Positions 1 through 7,779 of a stretch of 64,000 nucleotides of DNA are shown one piece after another; the first letter of the stretch is position 1, and each line of letters starts with the position of its first letter. The DNA lies in the NCBI GenBank assembly GCA_020632475.1, contig JACKFM010000001.1, positions 496,001 to 560,000 of the forward strand, written 5' to 3'. A model generated the notes under the pieces. It made no database searches. It was not told the origin of the DNA and saw only the letters and a list, made by a program, of their open reading frames with translations. Both the position numbers and the translations under genes were made by a program. The DNA comes from Candidatus Omnitrophota bacterium. GTDB lineage: Bacteria; Omnitrophota; Omnitrophia; Omnitrophales; Aquincolibacteriaceae.

Positions 1-1884
1 GATAAGATCAACATATAGGCGTTGTTTTTGTTTTTCAAACTCCTGGGCGTCAAAGGCCGGTTCACGCAGCTGTTCGGCAATTAAGTTGATAACCAGAGGA
101 ATGTCTTTTTTGAGGCACATGGCTTTGAATCCGACCCGTTCCTGATCCAAATCAAAAGCAATTGAAGCGCCGATGCTCTCAAGCAGGCCGGCAATCTCAA
201 ACCGGTTATGCTTAAGCGTCCCTTCTTCGAGCATATTCACCACAAGCGAGGGGAGAACGGAATCATCGCTGTAGGCATATCCGGCACCGTCAAATGAACC
301 GACCAGGGTTACGGCATCTTTTAAGCCCGTTTGGATACTCATGACTTTGATCCCGTTTTCTTCGGTACTTGCGATTCGTTTTTGATAAGAGAGATTAAAC
401 CGCTCTTCCTGATTCTGTGCCGATGCCGTTGTTAGAATCGCTGAGGCTGCAGGCTCAGTGTCGATACCTGCCTTCTGTTCTTCAAGGAATGCATTTTTGT
501 CCGCACCGGTCAGATTTTTCTTTGCCGGCATTTGAGTATTTTTCGAGATCAGATAAGCGGTCGTCATTTGTGAATCAACCAGATATTTTGCGGCAGCGGT
601 TTGAACATCAGCGGCAGAGACCTCACGGATTTTTTCCGGATAACGGACAAAAAATGTCCAATCACCGCCTGAGATTGCTTCGCTGATATCGCTGGCCATG
701 GCAAAAGAGCCATCGCGTGAAAAAAGAAGATTGGCCTCAAGCATATTTTTAGCGTTGGTCAATTCGGTTTCTGTTACGCCGTTTTCGGCAATATCGCGGT
801 AGGCCGCAAGAATCAGATCTTGTAAATCGTCGTGAGCCGTTTCGGGTGCGGCCACGGCATGTGTAATTAAGAGGCCGGGATCATGTGATTTTGAAATATC
901 GGTACGTACTTCGACGGCCAGTCCGCTGTCAACCAGAAGGCGGTAGAGCCGGCTATTTTTTCCGCTTGAGAGAATCTGGCAGAGTAGATCAAGCGCAGGG
1001 ATGTCTGGATGGGTCATTCCCGGAATCTTATGTGCCACCATGACCGACTCAAGCTGGTCTTCACGCCGCACTTCGGTATGCCGAAACCCGTTTTGTGCAG
1101 GTTCGGTGATATTCATCGACGGAACCGGATCGGAGCTGCGGGGGACCGATCCGAAAAAATGTGAAATTTTTTCAAGGGTCTCTGCCGTATTGAAATCTCC
1201 GATAATCGTCAGGTATGCATTGTTGGGCCAGTAATAGAGATCATAGAAATGGTGCAGATCTTCGGAGGTAACGGCCTCAATGTCTTCACGAAAACCGATC
1301 ACGGGATAATGGTAGGGATGAGTCTTAAAGGCCTCGCCCCAAAGCGCATAATGCAGCATGGTGATCGGTGAGTTTTCGATTTTTTCAAGCTCGCTGTGGA
1401 CCACATGCATCTCCGAGGCCAGGTCTTCGGCCTTGAAAAGCGAGCCGCGCATTCGTTGGGATTCGATATCCAGTGCGACATCCAGATGATCGCTGGGGAT
1501 CGTCTCATAATAATTGGTGCCGTCCTGCCAGGTGGTGGCGTTTAAATGGGCTCCGACGCTTTGAAGAACGCGGGCAATGGCCGTTCCTTTGGCCTTTTGG
1601 TATTTTTCGGTTCCCTTGAACATCATGTGCTCAAGCAGATGGGCAGAACCCCGTAAGCCTTCGGTTTCATGACGCGAACCGACCTGATAATTCACCATGA
1701 CCGTGGCCACAGGAGCGGAATGATCTTCCATCAAAAGGACGTGCAGCCCATTGGATTTGAGTTCGTATTCATGAATGCCGCCCGTTTCACGGACAAACGC
1801 AAAAGTGTCAGTTTGTTCAGTTTGTGCCATAAGAGGTCCTGCCCCGCAAAGAATCAAGAGCCCGAGCCATGCGGCCCGGGACAT
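1..1884 (-). CDS. Secreted M16 (insulinase-family) zinc peptidase, C-terminus beyond window
   Basis: The frame is open from an ATG at 1884 to the left edge (628 codons), so the 3' end of the gene is missing. The first 20 residues form a short signal peptide (MSRAAWLGLL... ending LMA before Gln), which is why this start is preferred over the later ATG at 1830. Residues 82-86 read HLLEH, the inverted zinc motif HxxEH of M16 peptidases, and a Glu near residue 165 (HSELEKIEN) is in the expected place for the third zinc ligand. The N-terminal M16 domain is followed by an inactive-type second M16 domain that is cut off. Such proteins act in the periplasm as processing or oligopeptide-degrading peptidases; the substrate cannot be inferred. 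A secreted processing protease is of some interest in a genome with a giant secreted multidomain protein, but nothing links the two directly. Confidence 0.9.
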   Translation of the reverse strand, partial: MSRAAWLGLLILCGAGPLMAQTEQTDTFAFVRETGGIHEYELKSNGLHVLLMEDHSAPVATVMVNYQVGSRHETEGLRGSAHLLEHMMFKGTEKYQKAKGTAIARVLQSVGAHLNATTWQDGTNYYETIPSDHLDVALDIESQRMRGSLFKAEDLASEMHVVHSELEKIENSPITMLHYALWGEAFKTHPYHYPVIGFREDIEAVTSEDLHHFYDLYYWPNNAYLTIIGDFNTAETLEKISHFFGSVPRSSDPVPSMNITEPAQNGFRHTEVRREDQLESVMVAHKIPGMTHPDIPALDLLCQILSSGKNSRLYRLLVDSGLAVEVRTDISKSHDPGLLITHAVAAPETAHDDLQDLILAAYRDIAENGVTETELTNAKNMLEANLLFSRDGSFAMASDISEAISGGDWTFFVRYPEKIREVSAADVQTAAAKYLVDSQMTTAYLISKNTQMPAKKNLTGADKNAFLEEQKAGIDTEPAASAILTTASAQNQEERFNLSYQKRIASTEENGIKVMSIQTGLKDAVTLVGSFDGAGYAYSDDSVLPSLVVNMLEEGTLKHNRFEIAGLLESIGASIAFDLDQERVGFKAMCLKKDIPLVINLIAEQLREPAFDAQEFEKQKQRLYVDLI

Positions 1885-2083
1885 GATGAAAAAAGAAGAA
1901 TAATTCTTTAAAAAAAGACAATAATGCTTAAGCCTCACTTTTAACCCTTTATCCGTTTGGCCTCATAGTGTACCCTCTCAAGCGGCTTAATACCAGTGAC
2001 AAATGGCTATAGCCATATCGTTCTTTGGTTTGTAAAAAAAAGTAGAGTTGATTTCAAATGAGAAGTCCTCATACAATATCGCT

Positions 2084-3769
2084 ATGATTGATAAAGAGCA
2101 ATTCGACCATATGAGTTTTGACGAGCAGCAGGAGTGTTTTCGTAAGAGTCCTATCCGTGATAAGGGCGACTTGCTGATTCGCTCGCACGACCCGATGAAG
2201 CTGACCCGGGGTCTTTCGCAGGAAGAGCTTTATCTTGTGACCAAAGAGATGGATCTTGAGGAAAAATCCGAAATCATCCGCTATGCGACCCTGCCACAGA
2301 TTCGTTTTCTCTCGGATATGAGCTGTTGGCAGAAAGACCGTTTTGACAGTAAGGGCATGCTGGGCTGGATGGAAACGCTGATCTTAGCCGGTGACGAGCA
2401 GGTCATGCATTGGTTTCGCGGTATGGATTATGAAAGTGTGGTTGCCGGCCTAAAGGGCATGATTCAGGTTCTCAAACCTGAGTGGGAATATGCGGCGGAT
2501 GAAATGCTCGGGGATCAGCCTTATTTTACGCTGGATCAGATGTACTATATTCTGGTCTCGGAAGAAAATTACATGGTGGCTCGCCGGGCCATTGAAATTC
2601 TGTTTGAACGCGATCGTACGCGTTATACGACTTTGCTGGAAGGCATTCTGGGCGAGGTGGATGACTTAATTGAAGAAGAGGCGTTTCGTAATCGTGAAAT
2701 GCGTCTTTCCGACCGGGGCTTTCCCGACTTTGAAAGTGCGAATAGAATCTACCGCCGCATTGATCGCGAGGAATTTGAAAAGACGCCTAAAAAAGATTTT
2801 AAGGAAGGCGCTCTCTTTCAGGAGCAAAAACCGGACTATCTTATGATTTGGTCCTCCAATCATTTATTTTTGGACCGGGCCTTATTGCTTCTAGCGGATG
2901 ATGACAAGGAAATACTTGAAAGAATCGAGGAAGAACTGGTTTGGCTTTCCAATAAAGTGATTGCTTCTGAAGGAATCGATTTTTCCTCGGAAGAACGCGT
3001 CAAGCACGGTATTCGTCGTGCGCGACAGTTTGTCAGTATTGCCCTTGAACTGGTTGCCAAAAATAATCTTAATGAAGCGGTGCAGTGCCTTAAGCAGCGG
3101 TGGCTTGAGACCCTCTTCCGTATGACTTCGACCGCTCTTTTGGATATGCGTGAACAAGCTTTGAAAATTGTCCGTAATCAATGGCAAGGTGACCAGGATG
3201 CTTTTTTTACAGCCCTGCACCCGGTTTATGAGTCGATCCTACGCGCCGTGATGCTAAAAGTGCCTGAGTTCTATGACCCTTCGGTCACCGATCATCCGAT
3301 GCATTTTCGCGATTTCAGCACTTTAAATGAGGTGAACCGCTCGCATGCGGCTGTCGGGCAGGTTGCGGCGGTAAATGAGTGGCTGAGCCAAACGTATCAA
3401 CTGGATATTTTTGACACCTACCAAAAGTTAAAAGATTTTTGTCCGGAAAAACATTTATTTGTGATGCTGGCTACGGCTTTTGCCCGGGATGTCTTAAAAT
3501 CCAAATCCGCCAAATTGAAACCGCTTAATACAAAAGCGCTCAAGGAATTCAAGGACAAGGCCTTTGAACAAAAACAGGGACGCTATTTTGTCCGTCAAGA
3601 AATGAAAGAGACGTTTCTTAACGCTCATTTTGAGGAAGACCGGCGTAAGCAGATTTTACCCCTTTGGGCGCTTGTTTTTGAGGGGCTTGAGTCTGCGCTT
3701 GAAGATGCCGCTGATGAAGGAATTGAGTTTCGCTTAATTGACGTGCTCTGGATTGCTAGTACCGTCTGA
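2084..3769 (+). CDS. DUF6178-like protein of unknown function
   Basis: A soluble, acidic, mostly helical protein of 561 residues without signal peptide or membrane segment. The pattern of an early DLLIRSHDPM region, a repeated YF-LDQMYYILVSEE type segment and RGFPDFESANRIY around residue 215 matches my memory of the DUF6178 family, for which no function is known. An in-frame TTG at 2048 would add 12 residues; ATG at 2084 is preferred but no strong ribosome binding site supports either. The last codons (Ala-Ser-Thr-Val-stop) lie inside a CTAG-bounded twin-hairpin repeat starting at 3756, so the present stop codon is supplied by that element. Without the element the frame would end about two codons later (Ile-Ala-Ser-Asp-Lys-stop). 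Confidence 0.75.
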   Translation: MIDKEQFDHMSFDEQQECFRKSPIRDKGDLLIRSHDPMKLTRGLSQEELYLVTKEMDLEEKSEIIRYATLPQIRFLSDMSCWQKDRFDSKGMLGWMETLILAGDEQVMHWFRGMDYESVVAGLKGMIQVLKPEWEYAADEMLGDQPYFTLDQMYYILVSEENYMVARRAIEILFERDRTRYTTLLEGILGEVDDLIEEEAFRNREMRLSDRGFPDFESANRIYRRIDREEFEKTPKKDFKEGALFQEQKPDYLMIWSSNHLFLDRALLLLADDDKEILERIEEELVWLSNKVIASEGIDFSSEERVKHGIRRARQFVSIALELVAKNNLNEAVQCLKQRWLETLFRMTSTALLDMREQALKIVRNQWQGDQDAFFTALHPVYESILRAVMLKVPEFYDPSVTDHPMHFRDFSTLNEVNRSHAAVGQVAAVNEWLSQTYQLDIFDTYQKLKDFCPEKHLFVMLATAFARDVLKSKSAKLKPLNTKALKEFKDKAFEQKQGRYFVRQEMKETFLNAHFEEDRRKQILPLWALVFEGLESALEDAADEGIEFRLIDVLWIASTV

Positions 3770-3836
3770 CATTTAATTTTATTGGTAGACGGTACAGTAC
3801 TGCGAACCCATAAAATTAATTATCGCGCAGTACTAG
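3756..3836 (-). repeat. CTAG-bounded twin-hairpin element, copy A
   Basis: An 81-bp unit with CTAG at both ends. It matches the reverse complement of 56597-56677 at 79 of 81 positions by eye. It contains two adjacent hairpins with 9-bp stems, AGTACTGCG/CGCAGTACT and GTACCGTCT/AGACGGTAC. CTAG at each end could be a target-site duplication, as some IS5-type elements produce, or part of the element itself. It overlaps the stop codon of the preceding gene. Confidence 0.85.
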
Positions 3837-3847
3837 TGACAAGTGAC

Positions 3848-4591
3848 CTAATCGATTAAGTTTTTTAAAAACTCTCCGATTTTGACACTGAAATTAAAAT
3901 CCGCGGTCTTTGAAAAAGGGGTATCGGTCTGATTAATAATCGCAAGGCATGCCCCGGATCTTCGGGCGATGGCCGGTAGAGAGGCAGCGGGTTCTACAAT
4001 TAATGTGGAGCCGACCGCGATAAAAAGATCGCAGTCACGGGCCCAGTTGATCGCCTGGTTTAAGTGATCCGGATTCAGAGCCTGGCCGAATGAAATGGTA
4101 TTCGGTTTGAGTAAACCGCCGCAATCCATACAAAGGGGAGCCTCATCTCCTTCAAGCAGCCTGCCGTAGACCGTATCGAAAGAATCAATTTTTTCACATG
4201 ACAGACAAATGACTTCACGGTTGGTTCCGTGCAGTTCGATCATTTTTGTGCTGCCGGCCCGGCGGTGCAAGCCGTCGATATTTTGTGTAATCAGACCGGT
4301 CAGATGCCCGCGCTCTTCAAGTTTGGCAAGTGCCAGGTGTCCGGCATTGGGAAGGGCATCTTTGATCTGAGCGTACATTTCTTTTTTGCGCCGCCAGTAT
4401 TCTTTTCGCATTGCTTCGTCTTCGATAAATTCCTGAATAGTCACAGGCTGAAATTTATCCCAGAGCCCGCCTTTGGAACGGTAATCGGAAATACCGCTTT
4501 CGGTGGAGATCCCTGCGCCGGTTAAAACGGTGATGCGTCTTGCGGATTGAATCTTTTGCCGAAATAGGTCACTATCCGATGATGAAGTCAT
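3848..4591 (-). CDS. cobB: Sirtuin, NAD-dependent protein deacylase
   Basis: 247 residues, the usual size of bacterial CobB-type sirtuins. GAGIS (25-29) and SDYRS (35-39) form the NAD-binding start of the Rossmann fold, QNIDG (103-107) binds nicotinamide/ribose, and His121 in ELHGT is the catalytic base. The structural zinc site is C129-x2-C132 and C154-x2-C157. A late SFGQ and GST segment complete the fold. It removes acyl groups from protein lysines using NAD in the cytoplasm. The gene stands alone on the minus strand and diverges from the DUF167 gene with a 57-bp shared upstream region; its 3' end lies 12 bp from the twin-hairpin element. Acyl preference (acetyl versus succinyl) cannot be decided here. 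Confidence 0.93.
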   Translation of the reverse strand: MTSSSDSDLFRQKIQSARRITVLTGAGISTESGISDYRSKGGLWDKFQPVTIQEFIEDEAMRKEYWRRKKEMYAQIKDALPNAGHLALAKLEERGHLTGLITQNIDGLHRRAGSTKMIELHGTNREVICLSCEKIDSFDTVYGRLLEGDEAPLCMDCGGLLKPNTISFGQALNPDHLNQAINWARDCDLFIAVGSTLIVEPAASLPAIARRSGACLAIINQTDTPFSKTADFNFSVKIGEFLKNLID

Positions 4592-4648
4592 GCTGAATGC
4601 TATAATACCTGTATCTTAAATTCAACCGGCTTTAAATCGACACAGACC

Positions 4649-4873
4649 ATGCGAATCACTGTTATTGTTAAACCTAATGCGAAAGAAGAAAAGGTCGAGA
4701 AAATGGATGCGGATCATTACCGTGTCTATGTTAAGGCTGCTCCTGAGGAGGGTGCCGCCAATCGTGCCGTGATTGAAACGTTGAGCCGGTATTTTGAGAC
4801 GGATACGGATCATATTGTGATTCTGTCCGGGCAGAAGTCAAAGAAGAAATTGGTCGCCATAAAAACGCGTTGA
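4649..4873 (+). CDS. DUF167 / YggU-family small protein
   Basis: A 74-residue protein that fits the whole DUF167 (UPF0235, YggU) family: starts with MRITVIVKPNAK, has the conserved AAPEEGAANRAVIE segment (residues 31-44) and ends with a basic SGQKSKKKLVAI stretch. The family has a small alpha/beta fold and no agreed biochemical role. The ATG at 4649 fits the family N-terminus; an upstream Shine-Dalgarno is weak. It is followed 14 bp later by a strong bidirectional terminator, so it is a single-gene transcription unit. Confidence 0.88.
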   Translation: MRITVIVKPNAKEEKVEKMDADHYRVYVKAAPEEGAANRAVIETLSRYFETDTDHIVILSGQKSKKKLVAIKTR

Positions 4874-4887
4874 GGACCGTGAAAATA

Positions 4888-4921
4888 AAGAAGGCCGGTG
4901 TGATTACACCGGCCTTCTTAC
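4888..4921 (+). terminator. Bidirectional rho-independent terminator
   Basis: A perfect hairpin, AAGAAGGCCGGTGT, loop GATT, ACACCGGCCTTCTT, directly after the DUF167 gene. A-rich and T-containing flanks allow it to work in both directions, which would also serve the minus-strand gene ending at 5037. Confidence 0.85.
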
Positions 4922-4941
4922 TGCCAATAAAATTAAAGGTA

Positions 4942-5040
4942 CTAGTACCGCTTCATCCATTAAAACCAGGATTCGCGGTACAAGTGCTCGTAACAATACT
5001 GAAATTCAAACCTAACATTTCAGCATTGACGGAGCACTAG
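4942..5040. repeat. CTAG-bounded twin-hairpin element, copy C (divergent, composite)
   Basis: A 99-bp unit starting and ending with CTAG. It has the same architecture as copies A and B, two back-to-back hairpins, but different stems: GTACCGC/GCGGTAC and AGTGCTC/GAGCACT. The sequence just before it (4925-4945, CCAATAAAATTAAA then GGTACTAG) matches the inner and terminal part of the A/B type, so this site looks like a remnant of one type joined to another. The right-hand CTAG supplies the stop codon of the minus-strand gene at 5037. Confidence 0.7.
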
Positions 5041-5375
5041 TCGAATTGAACACCGTTATGCGGAAGTGGAATATCTACAGGAATCGGGAATGTAGCCAAA
5101 TGCAGCGCACCGCCGACCGTATAGACAACCGAGTTAACGACACCTTTGCCGAGTTTGACAAGCGGGCAAGCATCCTTCATCATAGGACAGGGACAACACG
5201 GTGCTCGAAAGATCTCGGTCCATCCCCCGAGGAAGTTTTTTACACCAAATTCGAGCTTCTGGGTGACTTTACCGCCATAAGTATCGGCTTCAGTCCAGGG
5301 ACTTGCGGCAAAAGCACTGGAAGACAACATGAGCATAACAGCCAAGATGGCCATGAATTTGGTCGTTCTTTTCAT
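5037..5375 (-). CDS. Small secreted protein, exosortase-system-associated (TIGR04073-like)
   Basis: 112 residues with a clear signal peptide (MKRTTKFMAILAVMLMLSSS, cleavage after AFA at 23). The mature part has the GGKVTQKLEFGVKNFLGGWTEI segment and a following GKGVVNSV segment typical of the TIGR04073 family, small exported proteins found in genomes with exosortase/PEP-CTERM sorting. A cysteine cluster (C60, C61, C63, C70) is conspicuous. A ribosome binding site (AAGGGAGG) lies just upstream of the ATG. Role unknown; no exosortase or PEP-CTERM protein was recognised in this window. The stop codon is part of the CTAG end of the adjacent repeat element. Confidence 0.75.
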   Translation of the reverse strand: MKRTTKFMAILAVMLMLSSSAFAASPWTEADTYGGKVTQKLEFGVKNFLGGWTEIFRAPCCPCPMMKDACPLVKLGKGVVNSVVYTVGGALHLATFPIPVDIPLPHNGVQFD

Positions 5376-5473
5376 TGAAAATACCTCCCTTTGTTATGAA
5401 AAAACCTAATGAATGGTCGATAAAATAGAACGGCTAAAACACCCTTAACCTTTAAGCTTTAATTGCCTATCTT

Positions 5474-6595
5474 ATGGAAAATAAACAACATAGTAATCAT
5501 GAAGCGGTCAGCGCAATCGGTAAAATCTGTCAATCTATGACCGATAAAAAGGCGTTGTGCGATTTTTTTCTGGAAAGCACCGCAGGGTTGGCAGGTGCCG
5601 ACGCAGCCGGACTCTTTCTGGCCGGCATTGAGGAAAAAATCTGGCTTGAAACCTGTTTCGGAGATTCTTCGGAAGAATTTAAAAAACTTCACTCTCAGGC
5701 TGCACAAGCTTATCAATCGGGTAAACCTCTGCATGAAGAAACACTGCTTTTTATTCCCATGATTGTCCGAAGCAGTGAAATCGGTATTGCCTGTTTTATC
5801 AGAAAGAGCGGTGCCTTCAGTCCTGAGGATTTTGAAATCGCCTCGGATATGGCTTCTCAGGTTGCTGCCGCGCTTAAAAATATTATTCTTTTTGAGCAAA
5901 ATCTTGAAATGGAGCGCCTGGCCTCGATCGGTAAATCTATGGGAATGGTGATGCATGAGATCAAAAATATTTTGCAGCTTGCGACCTTTGCCGATGAATG
6001 GCTTCGGATGGGGGTTAAGAAACAAAACCCCAAACATCTTGAACGTGGTATCCAGGGTATTGAAAAAGCTATTCGTGAAATGAACGGTTTTGTCTATGAA
6101 GTACTCAGTCTGACCAAGAATTATAAAATCAAACCTCAAAAAGTAAATTTGGGCGGGCTCATGGAAGAGTTCAAACTTGATTTGAGTGAAAAAGCGGCCC
6201 AGGTTCCGGCGAGATTAGAATTTGATATTGATCCGGCGCTCGGGGAAGTGGATGCCGAGGAAAGATCCCTTTACCGGGCTGTGCTGAATCTGGTCAAAAA
6301 TGCGCTTGAAGCCTGTGATAAAGAAGACGCCTATGTGCGTATCTCAGCCAAATCCGTCGACGCGAGTCATTATCAAATCATTGTCGCCGACAACGGCGCG
6401 GGTATGTCCGATGAGGTTAAAGCAAAAATCCGTCAGGCCTTCTTTTCGACCAAAGGTGAAAAGGGAACCGGACTTGGCGTCATGATCGTCGAAAAAACCC
6501 TGCAGGCGCATCAAGGTAAGATGGAAATCGAAAGTGAGCTCGGAAAAGGCACCCGCTTTATTTTGACCCTGCCTAAAATCATTGCCGTGACGTGA
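5474..6595 (+). CDS. GAF-domain sensor histidine kinase, soluble
   Basis: 373 residues, no membrane segment. Residues about 10-140 form a GAF-type sensor domain. The dimerisation/phosphoacceptor box is at MVMHEIKNILQ with His161, a variant of the usual HExxNPL box. The HATPase domain follows: N-box NLVKNALEA (N272, N276), G1 box DNGAGM (D306), G2 box GEKGTGLG (about 331) and a C-terminal GKGTRFILTLP. It phosphorylates itself in the cytoplasm; a cognate regulator is not adjacent. It is followed by the tRNA cluster, and the ATG is only about 90 bp from the divergent secreted gene, so the two share an upstream region. Confidence 0.9.
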   Translation: MENKQHSNHEAVSAIGKICQSMTDKKALCDFFLESTAGLAGADAAGLFLAGIEEKIWLETCFGDSSEEFKKLHSQAAQAYQSGKPLHEETLLFIPMIVRSSEIGIACFIRKSGAFSPEDFEIASDMASQVAAALKNIILFEQNLEMERLASIGKSMGMVMHEIKNILQLATFADEWLRMGVKKQNPKHLERGIQGIEKAIREMNGFVYEVLSLTKNYKIKPQKVNLGGLMEEFKLDLSEKAAQVPARLEFDIDPALGEVDAEERSLYRAVLNLVKNALEACDKEDAYVRISAKSVDASHYQIIVADNGAGMSDEVKAKIRQAFFSTKGEKGTGLGVMIVEKTLQAHQGKMEIESELGKGTRFILTLPKIIAVT

Positions 6596-6695
6596 ACCTA
6601 ACCCGTTTGACAGTCACCAGATAACATCTTTGCTTTTCTTTTTCAAAGCTTTCCTGTACAATACGCGGTCTATTCGGCAGCCATTTTTTATGATT

Positions 6696-6767
6696 GCTGG
6701 CGTAGCTCAGTGGTAGAGCGACGGTTTTGTAAACCGTTGGTCGGGGGTTCAAATCCCTCCGCCAGCT
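6696..6767 (+). tRNA. tRNA-Thr (anticodon TGT)
   Basis: A 72-nt cloverleaf: acceptor stem GCTGGCG/CGCCAGC, D-arm GTAGCTCAGTGGTAGAGC, anticodon stem-loop ACGGTTTTGTAAACCGT with anticodon TGT, and T-arm GGGGGTTCAAATCCCTC. The discriminator is T and CCA is not encoded. A TACAAT box about 35 bp upstream could be the -10 of its promoter. Confidence 0.95.
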
Positions 6768-6869
6768 GAGTATTTTGGGATTTGAACGGTTCAAATCCTG
6801 CAGCCGTGGACCGTCAAGTTCCCGGCGGAATGTCGAAAGCATTGGCTTTCGATCTCCGCCAGCTGAGTA
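6757..6869 (+). repeat. Echo of the tRNA-Thr 3' end downstream of the gene
   Basis: The 16-bp tRNA 3' end plus flank CTCCGCCAGCTGAGTA (6757-6772) is repeated exactly at 6854-6869. Between the two copies lies an inverted T-arm copy, GGGATTTGAAC at 6777-6787 (reverse complement of 6747-6757), immediately followed by a direct one, GGTTCAAATCC at 6788-6798. A hairpin (GGCGGAA...CTCCGCC with TCGAAAGC/GGCTTTCGA) ends in the second direct copy. Confidence 0.8.
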
Positions 6870-6954
6870 CGCCAAAGAAGTTTCTGTATTACTTGTACTT
6901 GCGCTAATGCGCAAGCACCCTTCATAAGGAGTTAAAGACGCTCCTGTATTTCGG

Positions 6955-7040
6955 GGGGAGTTGTCCCGAGCGGCAAAGGGGGCAGACTGTAAATCTGCTG
7001 ACTTCGGTCTTCACAGGTTCGATTCCTGTACTCCCCACCA
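6955..7040 (+). tRNA. tRNA-Tyr (anticodon GTA)
   Basis: An 86-nt class II tRNA: acceptor stem GGGGAGT/ACTCCCC, anticodon stem-loop GCAGACTGTAAATCTGC with anticodon GTA, a long variable arm (TGACTTCGGTCT region) as expected for bacterial Tyr, and T-arm ACAGGTTCGATTCCTGT. Discriminator A and an encoded CCA end at 7040. Confidence 0.96.
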
Positions 7041-7042
7041 TA

Positions 7043-7083
7043 TAGAAAAGCCTGACACATTTGTGTCAGGCTTTTCTATTTTT
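7043..7083 (+). terminator. Terminator after tRNA-Tyr
   Basis: A strong hairpin AGAAAAGCCTGACAC, loop ATT, GTGTCAGGCTTTTCT followed by ATTTTT. It starts within a few bases of the tRNA CCA end. Confidence 0.9.
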
Positions 7084-7265
7084 GGAGTACAGGAATCGAA
7101 TTGGAGCAGACGAACCCCATTGATTTATTGAGGCGCGACGAGAAGGAGCGCCGACTTCCTGTGAGGCTGTGGATGGCCGACCGGACACAGGATGGTCGAA
7201 TAATTTGTGAGGAACGAATTATGAGACCGTTTATCCTGTTGTAGGCGCCGATTCCTGTACTCCCC
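7084..7265. repeat. Segment bounded by inverted and direct echoes of the tRNA-Tyr 3' end
   Basis: The left edge GGAGTACAGGAATCGAA (7084-7100) is the reverse complement of the tRNA-Tyr 3' half. The right edge GATTCCTGTACTCCCC (7250-7265) is an exact direct copy of tRNA positions 7021-7036. The two edges are thus a long inverted repeat around about 150 bp of other sequence containing smaller inverted repeats (for example GGCGC...GCGCC). A further antisense T-arm fragment, ACAGGAATCGAAT, is at 7380-7392. No protein-coding sequence is supported here. Confidence 0.8.
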
Positions 7266-7274
7266 AATCTTTTC

Positions 7275-7314
7275 ATATAAAGGCCTGTCACTAAAAGTGA
7301 CAGGCCTTTTATAT
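7275..7314 (+). terminator. Second terminator, downstream of the tRNA-Tyr echo
   Basis: Near-perfect palindrome ATATAAAGGCCTGTCAC, loop TAAAA, GTGACAGGCCTTTTATAT. Its core (GCCTGTCAC/GTGACAGGC) is very like that of the terminator at 7043-7083, so the tRNA 3' end and its terminator look duplicated together. Confidence 0.85.
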
Positions 7315-7528
7315 TTCCCCTAGAAATCAATCGAAAAGATTAGTCCCGCACGCATTTCCAGTGCGGGGTCCATCTTTAGACAGGAATCGAATACCTCAAT
7401 CCAATGATTGCGGCAGGCTCGCTGATGCACGACGCATCAGTCTTCGTACAAACCGCCCGCCCGGCCGATCGAGATTTTTTTGCCAGATTCTTTCCCTCCG
7501 AGGTATCATACCCCCATAAATTACAATG

Positions 7529-7688
7529 AAGCCATTTCATAAGGGGTGGTCAAAGTCAAAGAATCGGGAGAAACGAGGCTGGCTAGGCGCGCGAAGTAGT
7601 CGATATCTAGGTGTATCGCCAATGGAGCACAACGCGCCAGCTGAAGTTTATACCGCTTCGACACTTAGCAACACTTGTGAAATGGCTT
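7529..7688. repeat. Inverted-repeat-bounded non-coding segment
   Basis: An 11-bp perfect inverted repeat, AAGCCATTTCA (7529-7539) and TGAAATGGCTT (7678-7688), bounds 160 bp. Inside, GCTGGC and GGCGCG pair with CGCGCCAGC to form a bulged hairpin. This could be a small non-autonomous mobile element or a structured RNA. The rest of 7315-7779 shows only small hairpins (CCCGCAC/GTGCGGG near 7345, CTGATGC/GCATCAG near 7425) and no gene. Confidence 0.5.
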
Positions 7689-7779
7689 AACATCTGAACA
7701 ATACGGTTACCCCCTGATTGAACGACGGTGCTTTGTACTAAATATTGATCAAGGACCTTCAACCGAAGGTTAGGGATGT

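Noticed and set aside
3756..5040. Twin-hairpin elements as integron attC sites
   Set aside because: No GTTRRRY/RYYYAAC core sites and no integrase gene; paired stems and CTAG ends fit another kind of element better.
6579..6914. Minus-strand open frame across tRNA-Thr with an RRDLNPRPTVYKTVALPLSY segment
   Set aside because: This is the well-known false protein produced by translating the complement of a tRNA gene; the tRNA itself is clear.
7084..7265. An integrated genetic island using tRNA-Tyr as attachment site
   Set aside because: Only about 200 bp lie between the tRNA end and its direct copy, with no integrase gene, and the inverted copy is not explained by simple attL/attR formation.
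7076..7330. 84-codon minus-strand frame between the two terminators after tRNA-Tyr
   Set aside because: It runs through terminator hairpins and tRNA 3'-end echoes and has no ribosome binding site or protein-like composition.
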